NCBI GenBank assembly: GCA_043801935.1
Contig: JAZDLO010000007.1
Coordinates: forward strand, 1-20,981
Source: JAZDLO01 sp043801935
GTDB lineage: Bacteria > Actinomycetota > Thermoleophilia > RBG-16-64-13
DNA: 20,981 nucleotides
Reading direction: 5' to 3'
The notes below the pieces were generated by a model that did not search any database, was not told the origin of the DNA, and saw only the letters and a list, made by a program, of their open reading frames with translations. Positions 13,248 through 20,313 of the stretch are shown piece by piece (position 1 is the first letter of the stretch; the number at the start of each line of letters is the position of its first letter). A program made the position numbers and the translations under genes.

Positions 13248-14096
13248 GTAGTACTCCGGCGCCGCCTTCAGGGTGACGAACTGGTCCTGGTCGTGACCGA
13301 AGAAGATCTGACCCTCCTCTTTCTCGACCAGTTCTCGCACCCGTTTGAAGCTGTGTAGTTCCCCGGCGGCCGACCAAGTGAAGGCGTGCGGGATCCCGGG
13401 GGCATAGCCGTTCACCGGGATGTCGTAGTACATCCCCCGGGTCTCACAGGCGGAGAGGAACACCGGGCCGGTCTTTGGCAGGCGCACCATCAGGTTCTGA
13501 AAGCCGGGGGTATGCCCGGGCAGAGATAGTATCTCTGCGTCTTTGCCCAGCAATTCCAGGTCGCCGTCTATGTACAGGTAGTCGAGACCGGGCACTTCGT
13601 AGAGCTTGCGCACGTACATCCAGGAGTGGAACTGCTCCACGGCCGGCTCGTCCCCCGGCCGGGGCGGCACCCCGATGCGGTCGGCGTAGTCCCGCTCGTC
13701 CTCCTGCACCACGATCTTGGCCTTGGTGCCGGCGAAGTGAGGTAGATAGCCGGCGTGCTCGCTCATCAGATGGGAGATGACCACAAAGTCGATGTCCTCT
13801 GGCTTGACCCCGATCTTGGCTAGTTGGGCGATAGGATTCTGGTCGGGGGCCTGCTTCACATGGGTGCCTTCCGGACCGCGGCGGTGCGGGAAGCCCACGA
13901 ACTTCTGGAAGTCCTCCAGGCTGAATCCAAGGTCAAAAAGAACCTTGGCTTTGGGGTGGTCGATGAAGTACTGGCAGTTACGGATGGCGAAGGGACCTGC
14001 TTGGTACTCTTTGCCGGTATCGGCTTGAGTGCCGAAGTGGGAGAGAAACCCCTTCTCCGTCCAGATCTGGCCACAGTCCAGAACATACAGTCTCAT
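13242..14096 (-). CDS. MBL-fold hydrolase, N-acyl homoserine lactonase-like family, non-canonical metal motif (paralog 2)
   Basis: It has 284 residues, the same as the two paralogs, with no alignment gaps. The metal motif again reads His109-x-Met111-x-Glu113-His114 (SHLMSEHAG), with His195 (LPGHTPGF), Cys217-Glu218 replacing the bridging Asp, and His268 (FFGHD). Other conserved histidines are His20, His47, His71, His157 and His237. The ATG start overlaps the TGA stop of the molybdopterin subunit gene in an ATGA arrangement, so it is the fourth gene of the FAD/2Fe-2S/Mo operon and should be made in step with that enzyme. This context suggests it hydrolyses the product of the hydroxylase, for example opening a lactam or lactone. 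That role is inference. Confidence 0.9.
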   Translation of the reverse strand: MRLYVLDCGQIWTEKGFLSHFGTQADTGKEYQAGPFAIRNCQYFIDHPKAKVLFDLGFSLEDFQKFVGFPHRRGPEGTHVKQAPDQNPIAQLAKIGVKPEDIDFVVISHLMSEHAGYLPHFAGTKAKIVVQEDERDYADRIGVPPRPGDEPAVEQFHSWMYVRKLYEVPGLDYLYIDGDLELLGKDAEILSLPGHTPGFQNLMVRLPKTGPVFLSACETRGMYYDIPVNGYAPGIPHAFTWSAAGELHSFKRVRELVEKEEGQIFFGHDQDQFVTLKAAPEYYD

Positions 14097-16471
14097 GCAG
14101 GTGCCTCCTCTGGTTGCTCAGCTAGGGCGTCCAGGACCTTCTCCGGCGTGATGGGCAGACTCCAGATCCGTACCCCTACCGCGTCGAATACGGCATTGGC
14201 GATGGCCGGCGCTTGGTTGACGCACCCCGGCTCACCCACTCCTTTGGCTCCAAATGGACCGGTCGGCTCCGGCTGCTCCAGCAGGACCACTTCCAGATCG
14301 GGCATATCCAGAGCGCAGGCTATTTTGTATGTGTCGAAGTCGTCGGTCAGGACCCGCCCGGTCTCGGTATCGAGCACCGGCTCCTCCCACAGGGCATACC
14401 CCAGGCCCTGGGCGGCGCCGCCTTCCAGCTGACCCTCGACCGTCATGGGATTGATGGACCGGCCGCTGTCGTTGACCATGACCATCTTGATCACAGTCAC
14501 CTCGCCGGTCCCGGTATCGACTTCCACCTCTACAAACAGAGCCTGATATGGGGAGGGAGACGTCTTCGGTCCCCACGAGGCCTCGCCGACGATCTCCTGC
14601 ACATCGAAACGGTTGTAGACAGACTGCTTCACCACCTCGGACACGGGCACGCTTACTTCCGGCCAGTCTTTCACGAGGATGCGCCCGCCGCGAAGCTCAA
14701 GCTGCTCGGGGTCGACTAACTGCGGGCCGCCCAGCGCCGGGTGCGTCAGCGCCCTCCGCAGCAACTTGCCGCGCGCATCCTGGGCGGCCAGTTCCACAGC
14801 CTTGCCCAATGTGTACATCGTACGAGAGGCATATGAGCCCACCTCGAAACGAGCGGTCGCGGTATCGCCCCACACCACATGCACGTCTTCGAACCGAAGT
14901 CCAAGCACCTCCGCCGCCACCTGAGCGAGAGAAGTGCAGCAGTTGGTCCCGATTGCGGCCGGCCAGGCACTCAGCACTACTGATCCATCTTCATTGAATC
15001 GTATCGTCGCGTTGCTGTGGTCTATGTGGACCGGCCAGGCTCCGCTGGAGTGGGCCATGCACGACACGCCCACCCCCCGGCGTCGGGAGGTACCATCGAG
15101 CCGCCGACCCCCACGCTTCTCCGCCCACCCGATCTTTTCCGCGCCGATGCGCAGACAGTCTGCCATGCCGATGGTCTGGAGCGGGAACTCGGGTCCGAAC
15201 ATCCCCGGGTCCCCAACCTGGCAGAGGTTCTTCAACCGGAACTCGACCGGGTCCATCCCCAGCCTCTCTGCCGCCACATCCATGACCTGCTCGCGCACGA
15301 ACGTCTCCTCGGGGTTGCCGAAACCGCGCATGGCGCCCGACGGGTTCTTGTTGGTATATACCGCGTCCGCTTCCGTCCTGATGTTCCGGCATCGGTAGAG
15401 CGGGTTCCCTGACCCGCCTGCGACCAAGGCGCAAAGGGCCGCCGCCTCCGTATGGGCCCCGGCCGCGGTGATGATCTTTCGGTCCACGGCGATGATCGAC
15501 CCGTCCCGGGCGACGCCCATCTTATAAGTGAACGGACCCATGCACGACCGCGTCGGCCGGTCGACGAACTCTTCCTGCCGGGAGTAGATAAGCTTGACCG
15601 GTCCGCCTGTCTTCTTCGCCAAGAGAACGCAGATAGGCTCCCGATAGCCGGAGACACCGGCCCCGAAAGCTCCCCCCGTGAACTCGTTCTTGATCCTGAT
15701 CCGGCCAGCCGGAAGGTCGAACAGGTATGCGAGCAACGCCTGCAGAATGAAGGGTTGCTGGGTGACCGACCAGACTGTGAGGCCGTCACCATGGCCGAAG
15801 TCGGCCACGCAGTGCAGCGTCTCCAGAGGGGCCTGCCGCTGCTTCGATGTGTAGCCCACCTCCTCGATGACGTGGTCCGCTTCGCGCAAGCCTTGCTCTA
15901 CGTCCCCGATCGCGGGAAGAGCCACGTGGACGGCGAGGTTCCCGTCCACCTTCTCCAGTCCGGGAAAACCGTCAGGTTGGCGCCGTAGCACGTTGTCGTG
16001 CAGTTGGGGCGCATCCTGCAGCCTGGCTTCAAGCTCATCGAACACCGCTGGGAGCTCTTCATAGTCAACGCGTATTAGTTCGAGAGCCTCCTCGGCGGTT
16101 CGCTCATCGATCGCCGCTACGGCCGCGACCGCGTCTCCGACATAACGGACCCTATCCTCCAGCACACGCACGTCGTACACGCCCCAAGGCTCGATGCCGC
16201 CCTCGCTCTGCAGGTTGAGGAGTTGGCCGGTGTACAGCTTACTTGGGGAGTCGAGATGAGTGACCACGGCCTCTACACCCGGCAACTTGCTGGCCATCGA
16301 GGTATCGATATGCGCGATGCGGGCATGCGCATGGGGGCTGTGCAGCACTTTGCCGATCAGCATTGCCGGCAAGGAGATATCCGATACGAACGTGGCCGCT
16401 CCCGTGACCTTCTGCACACCGCTCTTATCCGGCATCCGTCTGCCAACCACGGACAGGCTCTCTTCTACCAT
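14093..16471 (-). CDS. Xanthine dehydrogenase-family molybdopterin-binding (large) subunit
   Basis: From ATG 16471 (GAGGGG 7 nt upstream) the protein has 792 residues, normal for the CoxL/4-hydroxybenzoyl-CoA reductase alpha class. The N-terminal alpha/beta hammerhead domain spans about 15-140. Cofactor segments follow: GGAFGAG (266-272), AMRGFGNPEETF (380-391), GTNCCTSLAQ (508-517), and the catalytic Glu747 in GAKGVGEPG. The AMRGFG segment replaces the AYRCSFR loop of true aerobic CO dehydrogenase, so CO is not the substrate. The enzyme should hydroxylate a C-H, often next to ring nitrogen, or oxidise an aldehyde, with water as oxygen source. Its start overlaps the 2Fe-2S gene by 7 nt and its stop overlaps the MBL start. 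The accessory proteins that insert the cofactor are not in this window. Confidence 0.93.
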   Translation of the reverse strand: MVEESLSVVGRRMPDKSGVQKVTGAATFVSDISLPAMLIGKVLHSPHAHARIAHIDTSMASKLPGVEAVVTHLDSPSKLYTGQLLNLQSEGGIEPWGVYDVRVLEDRVRYVGDAVAAVAAIDERTAEEALELIRVDYEELPAVFDELEARLQDAPQLHDNVLRRQPDGFPGLEKVDGNLAVHVALPAIGDVEQGLREADHVIEEVGYTSKQRQAPLETLHCVADFGHGDGLTVWSVTQQPFILQALLAYLFDLPAGRIRIKNEFTGGAFGAGVSGYREPICVLLAKKTGGPVKLIYSRQEEFVDRPTRSCMGPFTYKMGVARDGSIIAVDRKIITAAGAHTEAAALCALVAGGSGNPLYRCRNIRTEADAVYTNKNPSGAMRGFGNPEETFVREQVMDVAAERLGMDPVEFRLKNLCQVGDPGMFGPEFPLQTIGMADCLRIGAEKIGWAEKRGGRRLDGTSRRRGVGVSCMAHSSGAWPVHIDHSNATIRFNEDGSVVLSAWPAAIGTNCCTSLAQVAAEVLGLRFEDVHVVWGDTATARFEVGSYASRTMYTLGKAVELAAQDARGKLLRRALTHPALGGPQLVDPEQLELRGGRILVKDWPEVSVPVSEVVKQSVYNRFDVQEIVGEASWGPKTSPSPYQALFVEVEVDTGTGEVTVIKMVMVNDSGRSINPMTVEGQLEGGAAQGLGYALWEEPVLDTETGRVLTDDFDTYKIACALDMPDLEVVLLEQPEPTGPFGAKGVGEPGCVNQAPAIANAVFDAVGVRIWSLPITPEKVLDALAEQPEEAPA

Positions 16472-16959
16472 GGTCCGTCCCCTCTCGATCTCATGGTTGC
16501 GGCCGCTGCCATCACCGCCTCGACTATCTTGACGTAGCCGGTGCACCGGCACAGGTTCCCGGCCAATCCGGCGCGCACCTCTTCTTCGGTAGGATCTGGA
16601 TTCTCATCGAGCAATGCCTTGGCCGAGAGGATGGTTCCCGGGGTGCAGAAACCGCACTGCACCGCGCCGTGTTCGAGGAAGGCCTCCTGCAAAGGATGGA
16701 GACCCTCCGGGGTGGCCAGACCTTCGATGGTCAGGATCTGGGCATCCCGTGCGGTCCAGGCGAGCGTCAGGCACGAGAGCGTCGACCGGCCGTCCACCAG
16801 CACCGTGCAAGCTCCGCAGTTGCCGCTGGCCGAGCAGCCTTGCTTGGTGCCGGTCAATCCGAGGCGGTCACGAAGCAGCTCCAACAGGGTAAGGCCGGCC
16901 TCCACCAGGACCTCGTAGGTCTGACCGTTGACATGAAAGATGGCAGGCTCTTTCCTCAT
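16465..16959 (-). CDS. Xanthine dehydrogenase-family 2Fe-2S (small) subunit
   Basis: The 164-residue protein has the two-cluster layout of CoxS/HcrC-type subunits. The plant-ferredoxin-like N-terminal cluster uses Cys42, Cys48, Cys51 and Cys63; the helical C-terminal cluster uses Cys102, Cys105, Cys137 and Cys139 (QCGFCTPG and CRCTGY). It passes electrons from the molybdenum centre to FAD. The first two cysteines are separated by five residues (GCSASGNC), one more than the usual C-x4-C, which I confirmed in the nucleotides. ATG 16959 overlaps the stop of the FAD subunit gene (ATGA), and the 3' end overlaps the large-subunit start by 7 nt. All three subunits are therefore translationally coupled. 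Confidence 0.94.
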   Translation of the reverse strand: MRKEPAIFHVNGQTYEVLVEAGLTLLELLRDRLGLTGTKQGCSASGNCGACTVLVDGRSTLSCLTLAWTARDAQILTIEGLATPEGLHPLQEAFLEHGAVQCGFCTPGTILSAKALLDENPDPTEEEVRAGLAGNLCRCTGYVKIVEAVMAAAATMRSRGDGPW

Positions 16960-17843
16960 GGGGTCGCCTCCATCCCCGCGGACCGGGCGGCCTCGGTCAG
17001 CGCCCGGCCGACCAGTACCTCCACCATCCGCCGTCGATAGCCGGCGCTCGCGCGCAAGTCATCCTGCGGCTCCGACTCCTGGGCGGCCGTTCCCGCCGCC
17101 CGAGCGATGAGTTCCGGGCTTGCAGCACGGCCGGCAAGCACGGCCTCGGCCTGTCGGGCCCGGATGACCGTAGGCCCCACCGCACCCAGCGCTATCCGCA
17201 CTTTCGAGGACAGGCCGGCCTCATGAGTGAGGAGTGCGGCGACGTTCACCTTGGCGATGCAGGCCTTGGTGTGCGCCAACTTGAGGAAGGCGGCGCCGGT
17301 GCCGGAGACGAGAGGCGGCACAGCCACCCCGGTCACGACCTCGTCGGTTCCCAGCACGCTGGTGGCGACCGGAAGGAAGAACTCGTCGATGGGCAGCGTA
17401 CGCTCTCGCTCCGGTCCGACCAGAGTGATGCGGGCGTCCAAGACGTAAAGAGCGACAGCGACATCTGAGGCAGGTGTGGCCACGCATAGGTTGCCGATGA
17501 CGGTGCCCATGGTCTTCACCTGCACGGAGGCGATCTGTTGCACTGCCTCGTGGAGAACGGGCCAGCCCTCTCGGACCAGCGGGGAGAGCTCGAGCGCGCG
17601 TAGACTGACAAGGGATCCGATCTCGAGTTCCCCGGCGCCGTTCACCTCCAGCCGGTCAAGCCGAGGGATGCGGCGGATACTCACCAAGCATTCTGGAGCG
17701 AGTTGCCATCGCCGCATCTTGGCGATCAGATCGATCCCCCCTGCGAGGACTCGAGCTCTACCCTCATGGGCGCCAAGGAGCCGCACAGCCTCGGCCACGC
17801 TGTCCGGCTCGAGTAGTTCGAAAGGCCTGAGAGTACGATGCAT
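16956..17843 (-). CDS. Xanthine dehydrogenase-family FAD-binding (medium) subunit
   Basis: From ATG 17843 the protein has 295 residues, the usual CoxM size; the frame is open to 17939, but GGGAGAGG lies just upstream of 17843. FAD-contact segments are AGGIDLIAKM (34-43) and TMGTVIGNLCVATPASD (111-127), followed by the typical C-terminal four-stranded domain (about 180-290) with an alpha-helical tail. It accepts electrons from the 2Fe-2S subunit and hands them to an external acceptor. It is the first gene of the four-gene operon and is divergent from the DUF1989 operon. A possible promoter on this strand is TGGTCA (17938-17933), a 17-nt spacer and TATCCT (17915-17910). Confidence 0.92.
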   Translation of the reverse strand: MHRTLRPFELLEPDSVAEAVRLLGAHEGRARVLAGGIDLIAKMRRWQLAPECLVSIRRIPRLDRLEVNGAGELEIGSLVSLRALELSPLVREGWPVLHEAVQQIASVQVKTMGTVIGNLCVATPASDVAVALYVLDARITLVGPERERTLPIDEFFLPVATSVLGTDEVVTGVAVPPLVSGTGAAFLKLAHTKACIAKVNVAALLTHEAGLSSKVRIALGAVGPTVIRARQAEAVLAGRAASPELIARAAGTAAQESEPQDDLRASAGYRRRMVEVLVGRALTEAARSAGMEATP

Positions 17844-17934
17844 TCGCTTACCTCTCCCGTGCTGTTCGCTTCGCGCGGCTTCCAAGTAAGCCACCCGCCT
17901 GCCTGAACGAGGATAACTCCACGGGTGAGCTATG

Positions 17935-17950
17935 ACCACCGTCTGGTGGT
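17935..17950. promoter_or_regulatory. Palindrome between two divergent operons, possible operator
   Basis: ACCACC-GTCT-GGTGGT is a perfect 6+6 inverted repeat with a 4-nt centre. It lies between the candidate -35 of the hydroxylase operon (which it overlaps) and the candidate -35 of the DUF1989 operon at 17960. That placement would suit one regulator acting on both, but no regulator gene for it is visible here. Confidence 0.35.
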
Positions 17951-17959
17951 TCTGGTGTG

Positions 17960-17988
17960 TTGCCCAGAGACCGTAAACACATTAGACT
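17960..17988 (+). promoter_or_regulatory. Candidate promoter for the DUF1989/DUF1989/MBL operon
   Basis: TTGCCC (17960-17965), a 17-nt spacer and TAGACT (17983-17988) match sigma-70 boxes at four of six positions each. Transcription would begin near 17995, about 63 nt before the TTG start. A 9-nt direct repeat GCTGAAGAT (17992-18000 and 18004-18012) lies at the start of the leader. Confidence 0.4.
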
Positions 17989-18057
17989 GGCGCTGAAGAT
18001 TGGGCTGAAGATCATGTCTGGCAGCGGTTCGGCCTTGATCCACAAAGGAAGCATCCA

Positions 18058-18762
18058 TTGAGTCATGAGAGCGACGACCGAGATCGCGTCAGTCGAAGCA
18101 TTACCCAGGACCTGGTGGTACCGAGGTCTACCGGCAAAGCTATGCACGTGAGGCGCGGGCAGACTTTTCGCGCCATCGCACACGAAGGCAAGCAGGTTCT
18201 CGATCTCACCTTCCTCAACGCGCACGACTATCGCGAGCACTTCTCTGCGGAACTGTCCGCGGTGCTGAACAGCCTGGAGGGCACCGGCGGCTACTACCGG
18301 CTGACCAAGCTCTATTCCAACCCTCCGTTCGAGAACGTGCTCGCCACGGTCACGAGCGATGTGGTAGGCGATGGGGGCCGGGGAGGCGACAGGGGTGGTC
18401 ACTACATCGACGACGGCCATTGCACGAAACGCCTGCTGGAGTTCATGGGCTTCCCCGACGACCGCACCTGTAGCGACAATCTGGCCGATGCCTTCGAGGA
18501 GATCGGACTGCGGCAAGAGGACACGTTCGACAGCACCATCTTCAATGTGTGGATGAATTCCTGGACCGACGAGCAGGGCGACATGCAGTTCGCCCGTCCA
18601 CTGGTCGAGAAAGGGGACCACATCGATTTCCTCGCCCACATGGACCTCGTCGCCGTCTTCTCCGTGTGCCCACTTCGGCATGGCCCCTGTAACGACTATG
18701 AGCCCAAGGCGCTGCGCTTTCAGATCCTGGAAGCCGATACCCGGGAAGCGAGCGCCGGTTGA
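18058..18762 (+). CDS. DUF1989 (urea carboxylase-associated) family protein, first of a pair
   Basis: The 234-residue protein shows the DUF1989 pattern: an N-terminal VVPRSTGKAMHVRRGQ segment, NAHD near 54, and conserved cysteines at His121-Cys122 (GHCTKR), Cys138 (TCSDN), Cys204 (SVCP) and Cys211. These probably bind a metal, as proposed for the family. Two-gene DUF1989 pairs often accompany urea or guanidine carboxylases, and in guanidine-degrading bacteria the pair is a carboxyguanidine deiminase (CgdA/CgdB). No biotin-dependent carboxylase is in this window, so that role is not established here. The start is TTG at 18058 with AAAGGAA upstream. Its stop overlaps the next gene's TTG start by 4 nt, so the two probably form a heteromer. 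An inserted glycine-rich stretch (103-116) is unlike its partner. Confidence 0.85.
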   Translation: MSHESDDRDRVSRSITQDLVVPRSTGKAMHVRRGQTFRAIAHEGKQVLDLTFLNAHDYREHFSAELSAVLNSLEGTGGYYRLTKLYSNPPFENVLATVTSDVVGDGGRGGDRGGHYIDDGHCTKRLLEFMGFPDDRTCSDNLADAFEEIGLRQEDTFDSTIFNVWMNSWTDEQGDMQFARPLVEKGDHIDFLAHMDLVAVFSVCPLRHGPCNDYEPKALRFQILEADTREASAG

Positions 18763-19388
18763 GCCGGCGACCGATCGAGGAGTTCGTCATCCCGAGATGC
18801 TCGGGAAAAGCCTTTGTGGTTCCCAAGGGTCGAATCATGCGGGTGATGCAAGAGGAAGGCGGGCAGGTGGCCAGTCTCGTCGTCTTCAACGCTCACGACC
18901 ACAAAGAACAAGGCATGGCACGGTTCTCAGGAAACCTCAGCCAGATACTGGGTACCGGGAATCATTATCGGCTGGGCACTATGTTCTCCAAAGTACCTTA
19001 CGAGCGCCCTCTGCTGACCGTGACCCACGACACCGTGGGCCGCCATTTTCTGGGTCCGCACTGCACAAGCCGCATGATGGAGATCTGGGGGGCCCCAGGG
19101 CATCGCAGCTGCACCGACAACTTCGGCGATGCTTTGGTCGATTTCGGGCTCACACTTCGGGATATCTACAGTCCCGCCGCGATCAACCTTTTCGCCGATG
19201 TTCGTATCGAGTCCAGCGGCGAAGGCCGGGTCGACTTCTACCCCTGCCTCTCCAAGCCGGGCGACGTGGTGGACTTCCTGGCCGAGATGGACGTTTTGGT
19301 CGCGGTGTCTGCCTGCCCGGATGATGTCTCGCCGATGAACGGATACTCATGCAAGTCCATCGGCATCGAGATTCTCGAAGCAGTCTGA
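18759..19388 (+). CDS. DUF1989 (urea carboxylase-associated) family protein, second of a pair
   Basis: The 209-residue paralog aligns with the upstream protein: IPRCSGKAFVVPKGRI (11-26), NAHDHKE (44-50), His101-Cys102 (PHCTSR), Cys118 (SCTDN), Cys186 (SACP) and Cys198. The TTG start at 18759 lies within TTGA, the last base pairs of the preceding stop, showing translational coupling. The shared Cys/His pattern suggests both subunits bind metal or that the site lies at their interface. The third MBL gene begins 70 nt downstream on the same strand. A deiminase- or amidohydrolase-like step on a carbamoyl or guanidino compound is plausible from known relatives, but the substrate is not shown. Confidence 0.85.
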   Translation: MSRRPIEEFVIPRCSGKAFVVPKGRIMRVMQEEGGQVASLVVFNAHDHKEQGMARFSGNLSQILGTGNHYRLGTMFSKVPYERPLLTVTHDTVGRHFLGPHCTSRMMEIWGAPGHRSCTDNFGDALVDFGLTLRDIYSPAAINLFADVRIESSGEGRVDFYPCLSKPGDVVDFLAEMDVLVAVSACPDDVSPMNGYSCKSIGIEILEAV

Positions 19389-19458
19389 GCGAGGCTCGGG
19401 AGTGGCACAACGACATTCGACACGCCGCGTGCACGCCCCAACATCGGGAGGTGGCCAG

Positions 19459-20313
19459 ATGAGACTCCATGTCTTAGACGGGGGCCAGCTCTATGCCGAG
19501 AAAGGTTTCTTCCTGCATTGGGGGACTGAAGCCGATACCGGCAAGGACTACGAGCCCGAGACCCTCGTCTTGCAGAGCACCCAGTACTTCATCGACCACC
19601 CAAAGGCCAAGATAGTCTTCGATTTGGGCTACAAGGATGAAGAGTTCCAAAACGTCGTCGGCTTTCCCCATCGCCCCGGTCCGGGCGGCCGCTATCACAG
19701 GCAGGAAGCCGACCAGAACCCGGTGGCCCAGCTGGCCAAGATCGGGGTCGAGCCCGAGGACATCGACTTTGTGGTCATCTCCCACCTCATGAGCGAGCAC
19801 GCCGGCTGGCTGCCAGAATTCGCCGGTACCAAAGCCAAGATCGTCGTACAAGAGAACGAGTACGCGTACGCGACCCGGATAGGCAACCCTCCGAGACCGG
19901 ATGCAGAACCCGCCCTGGAACAGTTCCACAGCTGGATGTACGCGCGAGACCAGTTCGAGCGGGCGGACCTCGATTACCTGCTTATCGACGGGGATCAAGA
20001 CCTCGTGGGAGACGCCGTCAAGATCTTGCATCTACCCGGACACACCCCAGGCTATCAAGCCCTGCTTCTGCGGTTGCCGCGGACGGGCACGGTGATCCTA
20101 TCCGGCTGTGAGATCCAACAGATGTACTACTCGGTCCCGCTCCGTGGCTACGCCCCCGGAATACCCCATAGCTTCACCTGGTCTGCAAGCGCGGAACTGG
20201 CCTGCCTCAAACGCGTACGCGACCTTGCCGCCGCCGAAAACGGCACGATCTTCTGCGGACACGACGCCGAGCAGTTCAAGACCCTGAAGAAAGCGCCGGA
20301 GTACTACGAGTGA
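19459..20313 (+). CDS. MBL-fold hydrolase, N-acyl homoserine lactonase-like family, non-canonical metal motif (paralog 3)
   Basis: From ATG 19459 (GGGAGG 7 nt upstream) the protein has 284 residues, identical in length to both paralogs; an in-frame upstream extension to 19402 is not supported. The metal motif is again SHLMSEHAG: His109, Met111, Glu113, His114. His195 (LPGHTPGY), Cys217-Glu218 (SGCE) and His268 (FCGHDAEQ) follow. It is the most divergent of the three in residues 30-40 and 75-85, where substrate loops could lie. It is probably the last gene of the DUF1989 operon and overlaps the convergent acyltransferase by 10 nt at its 3' end. The likely role is hydrolysis of a cyclic ester or amide; substrate unknown. 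Confidence 0.9.
   Translation: MRLHVLDGGQLYAEKGFFLHWGTEADTGKDYEPETLVLQSTQYFIDHPKAKIVFDLGYKDEEFQNVVGFPHRPGPGGRYHRQEADQNPVAQLAKIGVEPEDIDFVVISHLMSEHAGWLPEFAGTKAKIVVQENEYAYATRIGNPPRPDAEPALEQFHSWMYARDQFERADLDYLLIDGDQDLVGDAVKILHLPGHTPGYQALLLRLPRTGTVILSGCEIQQMYYSVPLRGYAPGIPHSFTWSASAELACLKRVRDLAAAENGTIFCGHDAEQFKTLKKAPEYYE

Noticed and set aside
14093..17843. Aerobic CO dehydrogenase (coxMSL)
   Set aside because: The large subunit has AMRGFG at the active-site loop instead of the AYRCSFR signature of true CO dehydrogenase, so only the general hydroxylase family is supported.
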